From: JACDAL01 sp963849115
GTDB taxonomy: Bacteria > Actinomycetota > CADDZG01 > WHSQ01
Reading direction: 5' to 3'
DNA: 64,000 bases
Assembly (NCBI GenBank): GCA_963849115.1
Contig: CAWKGK010000001.1
Coordinates: forward strand, 1 to 64,000
Of the stretch, positions 16,842 to 25,195 are shown in pieces. A program made the position numbers and the translations under genes. The notes beneath the pieces are model-generated. The model was not told where the DNA came from. It worked only from the letters and a program-made list of their open reading frames with translations, and did not search any database. How positions within the stretch are numbered: position 1 is the first letter of the stretch; each line of letters starts with the position of its first letter.

Positions 16842-17726
16842 TCAGGCCAGGGTCCGCAGCACCTCGGCCAACCGGGCGGGGTCGTGGCCCCCGTCGAGGG
16901 CGGCCACATCGGCCTCCACCACCCTGACCCCGCAGAACTCGAGCGTCTCCCGATCGACGACCACGCCGGCCGGCTCCAGCACGGGGCACTGCACCACCAC
17001 CACATCGGCCGCGTAGGGACCGGCATGCGCCAGCAGCGCCTCGAGGTGCCCGCCGGCACTGAGGGCGGTGGTCTCCCCCGGCTGGGTGCAGCTGTTGCAC
17101 ACGAACACCTTGCGAGCCCCGGTCCTACTCAGTGCCTCCTTGATGCCCGGCACGATCACGGTCGCTATCAGGCTCGTGAACAGGCTCCCCGGCCCCAGCA
17201 CTACCTGGTCGGCTTCGAGGATCGCCCGCACCGCCCCTCCGTAGGCGGCGGCGTTCGCAGGTTTGAGATAGACCGCCTGGATGGGCGCTCCCGCGCTCTG
17301 CACGGCCACCTGGCCGCGTACGACCTCCCCGTTGACACGCGCCCGTAGCGAGACCACCTCCGTGGTGGCGGGATGGACGACCCCGGAGGCGCCCAGCAGC
17401 TCCCCAGCCTGCGTGACCGCCGCGGCGAAGTCACCGGTCATCTCGGTCAATCCTGCGATCACGAGATTGCCGAGAGCGTGTTCGCTCAACGTCCCATCGC
17501 CGAAACGGTGCTGGTAGAGGCGGGCGAGCGCCGAGTCCTCGGACAGCGCGACCAGGCAGTTGCGGATATCTCCGGGGGCAGGAATGCCGAGCTCCCTCGT
17601 CAAGCGGCCCGAGGAGCCTCCGTCGTCGGCCACGGTGACCACCGCAGCGACCTCATCGGCGTAGAGGCGCGCCGCTCTGAGAGTGGCGGCGAGGCCGTGC
17701 CCGCCCCCGACCCCGGTGACTTTCAA
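16842..17726 (-). CDS. yvcK: YvcK/CofD-like gluconeogenesis factor
   Basis: A protein of 294 residues opening MKVTGVGGGHGLAATLRAAR, with the family hallmarks VTVADDGGSSGRLTRELGIP, PGDIRNCLVALSED and LGNLVIAGLTEMTGDF, and later GPGSLFTSLIATVIVPGIKE. YvcK proteins bind UDP-sugars and are needed for cell-wall homeostasis on gluconeogenic carbon. The fold is shared with CofD, but neighbours rapZ and uvrC and the motifs favour YvcK. It lies 11 bases downstream of rapZ. whiA, which usually follows, is absent. Confidence 0.92.
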   Translation of the reverse strand: MKVTGVGGGHGLAATLRAARLYADEVAAVVTVADDGGSSGRLTRELGIPAPGDIRNCLVALSEDSALARLYQHRFGDGTLSEHALGNLVIAGLTEMTGDFAAAVTQAGELLGASGVVHPATTEVVSLRARVNGEVVRGQVAVQSAGAPIQAVYLKPANAAAYGGAVRAILEADQVVLGPGSLFTSLIATVIVPGIKEALSRTGARKVFVCNSCTQPGETTALSAGGHLEALLAHAGPYAADVVVVQCPVLEPAGVVVDRETLEFCGVRVVEADVAALDGGHDPARLAEVLRTLA

Positions 17727-17737
17727 CTAGTTCGCAA

Positions 17738-18628
17738 CTAAGCCTGCGGGCGCTCGACGTCTCGATGCACGACCTTGGCCCGGAAGCCGAGATCGCGAAT
17801 CGTTGCACTGATTGCCTCAGACAACACCACAGAGCGATGGCGCCCGCCGGTGCAGCCAATCGCCACGGTGAGATAGTGACGACCTTCCTCCTGGTATCCG
17901 TGCAGCAGCACCGCAAGCAGATCGCAGAGGCGGTCCATGAACACGGTCGTCACGTTTTGGCCGAGGACATAGTCCTTGACCGACTGCTCGAGCCCGGTCA
18001 AGGGGCGAAGGTCGGGCACCCAGTGCGGGTTGGGAAGGAACCGAACATCGAAGACGAGGTCGGCGTCGAGCGGCAGCCCGTACTTGTAGCCGAATGAGAT
18101 CACCGTCGTGCTGAGCCCGTCCGACACACGCACATCCGAGAAGTAGGAACCCAACCTCGACCTCAACGCTCGCACAGACATATCCGAGGTATCCATGACG
18201 ATGTCGGCGCCTTCTCGGAACGGCCTCATGAGGTCGCGCTCTCGCTGGATGCCGACGGCCACGCGATCGTCCGGTGCCAGCGGATGCCTTCGCCGGGAGG
18301 CGTCGAAGCGCCTCACCAAGACATCGTCGGAAGCCTCCAGAAAAACAAGTCGATAGTTGCATACATCTCGTCTCAACTTCTCGAGTTCCTTCATAGCTTC
18401 GGAGAAGAAGGTGCCGCCGCGCGCGTCGATCACCAAGGCGATGAGATCGATGTCGTTGCCGGGGGCCAATGCGAGGGACACCATCGTCTTGATCAGCGCC
18501 GGCGGCAGGTTGTCGACCACGAACCACCCGAGGTCCTCGAGTGCATTTGCGGCCTCGGACCTCCCCGCTCCCGACAGCCCGCTTATCACTAAGACGTCGA
18601 CCCCCTGCGCACGCTGTCTCAGGGTCAT
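17738..18628 (-). CDS. rapZ: RapZ/YvcJ family nucleotide-binding protein
   Basis: A 296-residue P-loop protein with Walker A-like ISGLSGAGRSEAANALEDLG, FVVDNLPPALI, DIDLIALVIDARGG, the RRRHPL motif and the C-terminal VAIGCTGGRHRSVVLSEAIS. Members hydrolyse ATP/GTP; in enterics RapZ directs RNase E to GlmZ RNA, while the role in Gram-positives is less defined. The glycine-rich loop has Arg in place of the usual Lys (GAGRS). It overlaps uvrC by 4 bases. Confidence 0.94.
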   Translation of the reverse strand: MTLRQRAQGVDVLVISGLSGAGRSEAANALEDLGWFVVDNLPPALIKTMVSLALAPGNDIDLIALVIDARGGTFFSEAMKELEKLRRDVCNYRLVFLEASDDVLVRRFDASRRRHPLAPDDRVAVGIQRERDLMRPFREGADIVMDTSDMSVRALRSRLGSYFSDVRVSDGLSTTVISFGYKYGLPLDADLVFDVRFLPNPHWVPDLRPLTGLEQSVKDYVLGQNVTTVFMDRLCDLLAVLLHGYQEEGRHYLTVAIGCTGGRHRSVVLSEAISATIRDLGFRAKVVHRDVERPQA

Positions 18629-20496
18629 GATGCCTGCTGCTGAACGGCGGTGGGATCTGAGAACTCCGCGAATACAGCTTCGGCCACCGTACGCGGAAGT
18701 CCGGGCACCTCATAAAGCTCCTCCACCGTTGCCGTCCGGATTCGCTTGACCGAGCCGAAGTGATTCAAGAGCTTCTTGCGGCGGGCGTCGCCCAGCCCCG
18801 GTACCGCGTCGAGCTCGGAGCGCGTCATGTTCCTGCTGCGGCGCAGGCGATGATAGGCCAGCGCGAACCTGTGGGCCTCGTCCCGAACGTTCTGCAAGAG
18901 ATAGAGCGCTTCGGAGCTGCGAGGAATGACGATTGGCTCGGCCCGATCGGGGAGAAAGACCTCCTCCATCCGTTTGGCGAGCGAGCACACCGCGACGTCG
19001 TCGATCCCCAGCTGCTGCATTACTTCGACCACCCGGCCCAGTTGACCCTTACCTCCATCAATCACCACCAGGTTGGGTGCGTAGGCAAACTTCCGGTTCG
19101 TTTCGGTTTCCGAATCGTCCCGCCGGTAGCGCAGAAACCGCCGCCTCACGACCTCGCCCATCATTGCGAAGTCGTCGGGTCCGCTCGTGTATTTGATCTG
19201 AAACCGCCGGTAGTCGGATCGCTTGGGCACGCCGTCCTCGAACACCACCATGGAGCCGACCGCCTCAGAGGGGCCCGTATTGGAGATGTCGAAGCACTCG
19301 ATGCGAAGCGGAGCCTGGTTCATCCCCAACGCCTCCTGCAACTCGGTGAGCTGACGGGAGCGTGCGGCGAAATCACTCGAACGCTTGAGCCGGTGGCGGG
19401 TGAACGCTTCCTTGGCATTGTCGGTAACCGTCTGGAGCAACGAACGCTTTGCTCCCCTCAGGGGCACCGACAGGGTCACGGGCCCGCCCCGGAGCTCCGA
19501 CAGCCACGCCTCGACGAGCGCGCGGTTTGTTGGCTGCACCGGCACGAGCACGCGCCGCGGGACATCCGAGTCCGCATAGAGACGCTCCAGGAATCCCTCG
19601 ACCAGCTCCGCTGTTGCGAGATCCTCGACCTTGTCCACGATGTAGCCCTTGCGCCCGGTGACCCGGCCGCGCCGGACGAAGAACACCTGCACCGCGGCTT
19701 CGAGATCGTCTTCGTGCCAACCGACCACATCGATGTCGTCGCGCTCCGAGGACACCATCTGCTGTTTCTCGATGGCCCGATGAACATTGTCGAGCTGGTC
19801 CCTCAGCTTGGCGGCAAGCTCGTACTCCTCCCTGTTCGACGCCTCCCTCATCGCGGTCTCGAGGCGGTCGATCACCGGGCGTGTGTGCCCGTCGAGGTAG
19901 TCGCACAGCTCCGAAACGATGGCGCGATGTTCGTCCGGAGACACCGCTCCCACACACGGTCCCGAGCAGCGCTCGATGTCGTATAGAAGACAGGGGCGAT
20001 TGCGCCTGTGACAGCGATCGAATACCCCTTGAGAGCAGGTCCTGATGGGAAACGTCGTGAGCAAGAGATCGAGCGTGTCGCGAATTGCATAGGCGTGGGC
20101 GAAGGGCCCGTAGTACTTGACTCCCTTGCGCTTGGATCCGCGCATCACTCGCGCTCGGGGAACCTCTTCGTCGAGCGTCACCGCGAGATAGGGATAGCTC
20201 TTGTCGTCCCGATAGCGCACGTTGTAACGGGGACGGTGCTCCTTGATGAGGTTGAGCTCGAGATGAAGGGCCTCGACCTCGTTGTCCGTCACGATCCAGT
20301 CGACCTCCGAGGCAGCCTCTACCATCGCCCTCGTGCGAGGGTGAAGCTCGGGCCCGAAATAATTGGACAGGCGGGACCGCAACGTCTTCGCCTTGCCCAC
20401 GTAGATGACGCGGCCCTGAACGTCCCTGAACAAGTAGACGCCCGCGGCTGTGGGTATCGAGCCGGTTTCCGGCCTCGCAAGCGCGCTCTGTGTCAT
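18625..20496 (-). CDS. uvrC: Excinuclease ABC subunit C
   Basis: A 623-residue protein. It has the N-terminal GIY-YIG domain (GVYLFRDVQGRVIYVGKAKT), a Cys-rich CHRRNRPCLLYDIERCSGPC, the UvrB-interacting UVR motif (REEYELAAKLRDQLDNVH), the RNase H-like C-terminal nuclease domain (IECFDISNTGPSEAVGSMVV; NLVVIDGGKGQLGR) and a terminal helix-hairpin-helix (ELDAVPGLGDARRKKLLNHF). It makes both incisions in nucleotide excision repair. It heads the uvrC-rapZ-yvcK unit. Confidence 0.97.
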   Translation of the reverse strand: MTQSALARPETGSIPTAAGVYLFRDVQGRVIYVGKAKTLRSRLSNYFGPELHPRTRAMVEAASEVDWIVTDNEVEALHLELNLIKEHRPRYNVRYRDDKSYPYLAVTLDEEVPRARVMRGSKRKGVKYYGPFAHAYAIRDTLDLLLTTFPIRTCSQGVFDRCHRRNRPCLLYDIERCSGPCVGAVSPDEHRAIVSELCDYLDGHTRPVIDRLETAMREASNREEYELAAKLRDQLDNVHRAIEKQQMVSSERDDIDVVGWHEDDLEAAVQVFFVRRGRVTGRKGYIVDKVEDLATAELVEGFLERLYADSDVPRRVLVPVQPTNRALVEAWLSELRGGPVTLSVPLRGAKRSLLQTVTDNAKEAFTRHRLKRSSDFAARSRQLTELQEALGMNQAPLRIECFDISNTGPSEAVGSMVVFEDGVPKRSDYRRFQIKYTSGPDDFAMMGEVVRRRFLRYRRDDSETETNRKFAYAPNLVVIDGGKGQLGRVVEVMQQLGIDDVAVCSLAKRMEEVFLPDRAEPIVIPRSSEALYLLQNVRDEAHRFALAYHRLRRSRNMTRSELDAVPGLGDARRKKLLNHFGSVKRIRTATVEELYEVPGLPRTVAEAVFAEFSDPTAVQQQAS

Positions 20497-20554
20497 GTCC
20501 TCCGCAATCGAAACACATCAGCGGAGGTGCGGGGCGGTGGCTGCTCGCTGGATC

Positions 20555-21232
20555 TCATCCTTCGGCCGCTCTCGGAGCCGGCCTGCTCCGTTCCCGGGTC
20601 AGCCGCTCGGATTGCTCCCGGCGCCAGCGCTCGATCGCGCCGTGGTCCCCCGACAACAGCACAGGCGGTACCGGCAGCCCTCGGTACTCGGCTGGGCGTG
20701 TGTACTGCGGGTACTCCAGAGTCCCGGCCGCATGCGACTCGAAGCTCAGCGACTGCTCGTTGCCGAGCACCCCGGGCAGCAGGCGGGCCACGGCCTCGAT
20801 GATCACCAGCGCGCCGAGCTCACCGCCGGCCAGCACGAAGTCACCGATCGACAGCTCCTCGTCGCACACCTCGACGACCCGCTCGTCGACGCCTTCGTAG
20901 CGCCCGCACAGAAGGACCAGCTGGGCATGCCCGGCGAGCCGTGCCACACCTTGGTGGTCGAGCTTTCGTCCCTTGGCGGACAACAGCACGACATGCCCAC
21001 CCGGTTCCCGCACCGCCTCGACCGCCTCGAAAAAGGGGGCCGGGCTCATGACCATGCCGGCGCCACCCCCATAGGGCTCGTCGTCGATCGAGCGATGCTT
21101 GTCCGTCGACCACTCCCTGAGATCGTGGGCGCGCACGTTCAGGCGTCGCGCTGCGAGCGCGCGGCCGAGCACCCCCCAGGACACGAAGCCCTCGACGAGC
21201 CCGGGAAAGACCGTGATCACGTCGATGTTCAT
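20555..21232 (-). CDS. trmD: tRNA (guanine-N1)-methyltransferase TrmD
   Basis: From ATG at 21232 the product is 225 residues: MNIDVITVFPGLVEGFVSWG, the GGGAGMVMSP substrate loop, VVLLSAKGRKLD, and the trefoil-knot SAM site (LLCGRYEGVDERV; SIGDFVLAGGELGALVIIEA). It makes m1G37 in tRNAs. The Shine-Dalgarno AGGAG immediately upstream lies within the terminal bases of a dispersed repeat inserted between rimM and trmD, so translation initiation depends on the repeat. Co-transcription with rimM is likely. Confidence 0.95.
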   Translation of the reverse strand: MNIDVITVFPGLVEGFVSWGVLGRALAARRLNVRAHDLREWSTDKHRSIDDEPYGGGAGMVMSPAPFFEAVEAVREPGGHVVLLSAKGRKLDHQGVARLAGHAQLVLLCGRYEGVDERVVEVCDEELSIGDFVLAGGELGALVIIEAVARLLPGVLGNEQSLSFESHAAGTLEYPQYTRPAEYRGLPVPPVLLSGDHGAIERWRREQSERLTRERSRPAPRAAEG

Positions 21233-21396
21233 GTGCTCCTGCGCGGAAGTAGCGTCAGCATCCAGAGCGGCCCTGCGCGGCGAGGGCAAGGCGCGAGGAG
21301 TCGAGCGTACCCGGAGGGTACGTGAGCGACGAGTAACGCCGCCCTCGTCGATGCAGGGACGTTCTGGTGCGACGGGACTGACGCAAAGGTGCACTA
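21233..21396. repeat. Dispersed MITE-like repeat, copy 1 (164 bp), between rimM and trmD
   Basis: The segment matches 47087-47283 over its whole length apart from a central region, with only a handful of substitutions. It begins GTGCTCCTGCGCGGAAGTAG and ends with CGCAAAGGTGCACTA. The outer bases form imperfect inverted termini (GTGCTCCTGCG against GTGCACCTTTGCG), and the middle carries a perfect palindrome CGTACCCGGAGGGTACG. No transposase is encoded, as expected for a non-autonomous element. It starts 8 bases after the rimM stop and abuts the trmD ATG. Confidence 0.85.
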
Positions 21397-21404
21397 GCAA
21401 GGCA

Positions 21405-21890
21405 CTAGTCGAGGAGGCCGGGCGGCGCATCGACGACCACTCGACGGGAGTCCCTGTTGATCTCACTCACGATGGCCTCAACCAAGGGGACAAGCTTCTC
21501 GCCCACGGGCGTTTCGACTACCAGCAGGTCCTGGGCCACCCTGGACATGACCCCCGTGATCCGTCCCAGTTCGCGTCCCTCCGGGTCCTCCACACTCATG
21601 CCGATCAGCTCGTGCTCCCACCATTCGCCCTCCTCGAGGGTGCGCACATCACTCGGCTGCACGTAAAGGGGGCCGCGCATCGTCTCGGCGGCGGTGCGGT
21701 CGTCGACACCTTCGAACTTGACCAGAACCCGTTGATGGAGCCCGCGGGAGCGCTCCACGGTGAGGAGCTCACCCCGTGCACCGACGAGGACGGCGCCCGG
21801 CTCGAAGCGCCTGGGGTCGTCGGAGATCGGAGTGACGTAGAGCTCGCCGGAGAGCCCGTGTGGCTTTCCCGCCCGTCCCGCCAGCAGCAA
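21405..21890 (-). CDS. rimM: Ribosome maturation factor RimM
   Basis: The N-terminal RimM domain (LLLAGRAGKPHGLSGELYVT) and the C-terminal PRC-barrel part (EEGEWWEHELIGMSVEDPEG; VPLVEAIVSEINRDSRRVVV) are visible. The protein helps assemble the 30S head around S19. The start is unclear: TTG at 21890 places the methionine at the usual distance before GRAGKPHG, and an ATT at 21923 overlapping the khpA stop, after GAGGTGG, is an alternative. No ATG or GTG lies between. It belongs to the rpsP-khpA-rimM-trmD operon. Confidence 0.9.
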   Translation of the reverse strand: MLLAGRAGKPHGLSGELYVTPISDDPRRFEPGAVLVGARGELLTVERSRGLHQRVLVKFEGVDDRTAAETMRGPLYVQPSDVRTLEEGEWWEHELIGMSVEDPEGRELGRITGVMSRVAQDLLVVETPVGEKLVPLVEAIVSEINRDSRRVVVDAPPGLLD

Positions 21891-21918
21891 CCCCGGCGGG
21901 ACACGCAGCTCGCCGTCC

Positions 21919-22155
21919 TTAATCGACCACCTCGACCGTGATGCTCTCTCCCTCTCGCTGTCCCGACGCCTTGGCCAGAGTGCGGAGGCTTCTGATGATG
22001 CGGCCACGTTTTCCGATGATCTTGCCGACATCATCGGGATGGACGGTGACCTCGACCACGATCGTGCCCCGTTCGTTCTCGACCTCCTCGATCTCGATCG
22101 CGTCGGGATGCTCGACCAGCCACGGAGCGACGTACTCGACCAGCGCCCGCGTCAC
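21919..22155 (-). CDS. khpA: KH-domain RNA-binding protein KhpA
   Basis: A GTG overlapping the rpsP stop (GTGA) gives 78 residues: VTRALVEYVAPWLVEHPDAI, the single KH motif VHPDDVGKIIGKRGRIIRSL (GxxG = GKRG), ending ESITVEVVD. KhpA is a small RNA chaperone that often pairs with KhpB/Jag. Position between rpsP and rimM is conserved in Gram-positives. Confidence 0.92.
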   Translation of the reverse strand: MTRALVEYVAPWLVEHPDAIEIEEVENERGTIVVEVTVHPDDVGKIIGKRGRIIRSLRTLAKASGQREGESITVEVVD

Positions 22156-22529
22156 TCCGCAGTGGACCCTTCCTCGTCGGCTTCGGCGACCGAGGCCGCC
22201 GGCGTCGCACGGCGAGCGCCCACAGGTGCAGCCGCAGCCTCGGAACTCCCGGCAGCCGAGGCGGTGACTCCGGGATGGCCGGAGAACTCTCCCCACGCCC
22301 CGGAAATGTCGAGCAACTTACGGACCGGCGGGGATGGCTGGGCCCCCTGCCGCAACCAGTAGACCGCCCTGTCGTTGTCGATCACGACCACGGAGGGATC
22401 GGCACGGGGCTGGTAGTGCCCGATGGATTCGATGATGCGTCCATCACGCGGGCTGGTGACGTTGGCTACCACGACCCGATAGGAGGCTCTCTTCTTCTTG
22501 CCGGTTCGCATCAGCCTGATTTTGACCAC
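22152..22529 (-). CDS. rpsP: 30S ribosomal protein S16
   Basis: MVKIRLMRTGKKKRASYRVV, then DGRIIESIGHYQPRADP and DRAVYWLRQGAQPSPPVRKL, are characteristic of S16. At 125 residues it has an Ala/Ser/Glu-rich C-terminal tail of about 45 residues beyond the core, as in many Actinomycetota. It leads the ribosome-maturation operon. Confidence 0.96.
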   Translation of the reverse strand: MVKIRLMRTGKKKRASYRVVVANVTSPRDGRIIESIGHYQPRADPSVVVIDNDRAVYWLRQGAQPSPPVRKLLDISGAWGEFSGHPGVTASAAGSSEAAAAPVGARRATPAASVAEADEEGSTAE

Positions 22530-22629
22530 GGTTCTCCTCGATCGGGGGCGGCGACTTCGCGCCTCGAAAACATCGTCAGAAATGGGATTGACCAGATTCT
22601 AGCAGCAGGGTTGCGGGGTTCTGGCGGGC

Positions 22630-23979
22630 TCACAGGCCCAGGTTCGGCGGAACCTTGAGGCCGCCGGGAAGCCGCATGCGGCCCCCAGGTTTGCCCGCAG
22701 ACATCATCTTGACCATCTTGCGGACGTCGTCGAACTGCTTGACGAGCTTGTTCACCTCCTGGACACTCGTTCCCGACCCTCGGGCGATACGTGAGCGGCG
22801 GCTTCCGTTGATGAGATGGGGGTTGTTGCGCTCCTGCATCGTCATCGAGCGGATTATCGCCTCGATGCGGGGGAGCTGCTCGTCGATCTGCACGTCTCCG
22901 ACCGGCAGCTTCGACATGCCCGGCAACATCCCCAGGACCTGGGACATGGGACCCATCTTCTTGAGCGCCTGCATCTGGCCGAGGAAGTCCTCGAAGGTGA
23001 AGTCGGCCTTGCGGAGCTTCTCCTCCATCTTCTTGGCCTCGGTCTCATCGAACGCAGACTCGGCCTTCTCGATCAGAGTCAGGACATCTCCCATCCCGAG
23101 GATGCGAGAGGCCATACGGTCAGGGTAGAACGGCTCCAGGTCGGCCAGCTTCTCCCCCACTCCTGCGAACTTGATAGGGCGTCCTGTCACATAAGTCATG
23201 GACAGCGCCGCCCCGCCGCGTGCGTCGCCGTCGAGCTTGGTGAGGATGACACCGGTAACTTCGACCTCGTTGCTGAAGGCCTCGGCCACGTTGACCGCGT
23301 CTTGACCCGTCATCGCGTCGCACACCAGCAGCGTCTCGGTGGGATCGAGTGCGTCGTGTACTTGGGCGAGCTGAGCCATAAGCTCTCGATCCACATTGAG
23401 CCGCCCGGCCGTGTCCACGATCAGGTCGGTGTAGCCCTCGTCGCGCGCAAAGGTGAGGGCGCGCCCGGCGACCGCCACAGGGTCCGCCGCGTCCGCCTCG
23501 GCGTGGGTCGGGACTCCGGCCTCTTCGCCGAGTATCTGGAGCTGGCGTATGGCTGCGGGTCTCTGAAGATCGCAGGCGGCCAGTAGCGGACGTCGGCCCT
23601 GGGACTTCAGAAGGCGGGCGAGCTTGGCGGCCGCGGTCGTCTTTCCGGAGCCCTGAAGACCTGCGACCAGAATGATGCGGGGCGGGCGGTCGGCGTGCGC
23701 CAACCCGCTGGCCTCTTTTCCGAGCATGTCGATCAAGGCTGCGTGAACCAGCTTTATCACTTGCTGCGCCGGAGTGAGGCTCTTGTGAATCTCGGCTCCC
23801 GCGGCCCGCTCTCGTACGTCCTTCACGAATGCCTTCACGACCTTCAGCGAGACATCCGCCTCGAGCAGGGCCAGACGGATCTCGCGCAGGACCTCGTCTA
23901 CCTGTTTCTCGTTGAGGCGGCCGCGCCCTCTCAGCCGGGTGAAGATCTCGTCGAGGCGGCCGGACAGGGTGTCGAACAT
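22630..23979 (-). CDS. ffh: Signal recognition particle protein Ffh
   Basis: The start at 23979 (MFDTLSGRLDEIFTRLRGRG) gives 449 residues. The N domain precedes the G domain with P-loop GLQGSGKTTAAAKLARLL, DLQRPAAIRQL, DTAGRL and TKLDGDARGGAALS; the Met-rich M domain follows (GQMQALKKMGPMSQVLGML; VKMMSAGKPGGRMRLPGG). It binds signal peptides and 4.5S RNA and docks with FtsY. The first 11 bases of the gene (ATGTTCGACAC) are duplicated 14 bases upstream, overlapping the ftsY stop. Confidence 0.96.
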   Translation of the reverse strand: MFDTLSGRLDEIFTRLRGRGRLNEKQVDEVLREIRLALLEADVSLKVVKAFVKDVRERAAGAEIHKSLTPAQQVIKLVHAALIDMLGKEASGLAHADRPPRIILVAGLQGSGKTTAAAKLARLLKSQGRRPLLAACDLQRPAAIRQLQILGEEAGVPTHAEADAADPVAVAGRALTFARDEGYTDLIVDTAGRLNVDRELMAQLAQVHDALDPTETLLVCDAMTGQDAVNVAEAFSNEVEVTGVILTKLDGDARGGAALSMTYVTGRPIKFAGVGEKLADLEPFYPDRMASRILGMGDVLTLIEKAESAFDETEAKKMEEKLRKADFTFEDFLGQMQALKKMGPMSQVLGMLPGMSKLPVGDVQIDEQLPRIEAIIRSMTMQERNNPHLINGSRRSRIARGSGTSVQEVNKLVKQFDDVRKMVKMMSAGKPGGRMRLPGGLKVPPNLGL

Positions 23980-23992
23980 TACGTGTCGAACA

Positions 23993-23993
<1 letters not shown>
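23980..23993 (-). other. Duplicated ffh start forming a four-codon minicistron
   Basis: On the minus strand the ftsY stop TGA is overlapped by ATG TTC GAC ACG TAA, and that TAA overlaps the real ffh ATG (TAATG). The 14 bases are a tandem copy of the beginning of ffh. A terminating and re-initiating ribosome could be passed from ftsY to ffh this way; no Shine-Dalgarno is visible for ffh itself. Confidence 0.55.
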
Positions 23994-25171
<1,178 letters not shown>

Positions 25172-25195
25172 AGGCTAAACCGCCCCGTTGACTGA

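Noticed and set aside
20497..20554. Possible CRISPR or tandem array in the window
   Set aside because: I looked for regularly spaced direct repeats along the window; only two-copy repeats and the 21-base coding repeats at 47.4 kb were found, so there is no CRISPR array.
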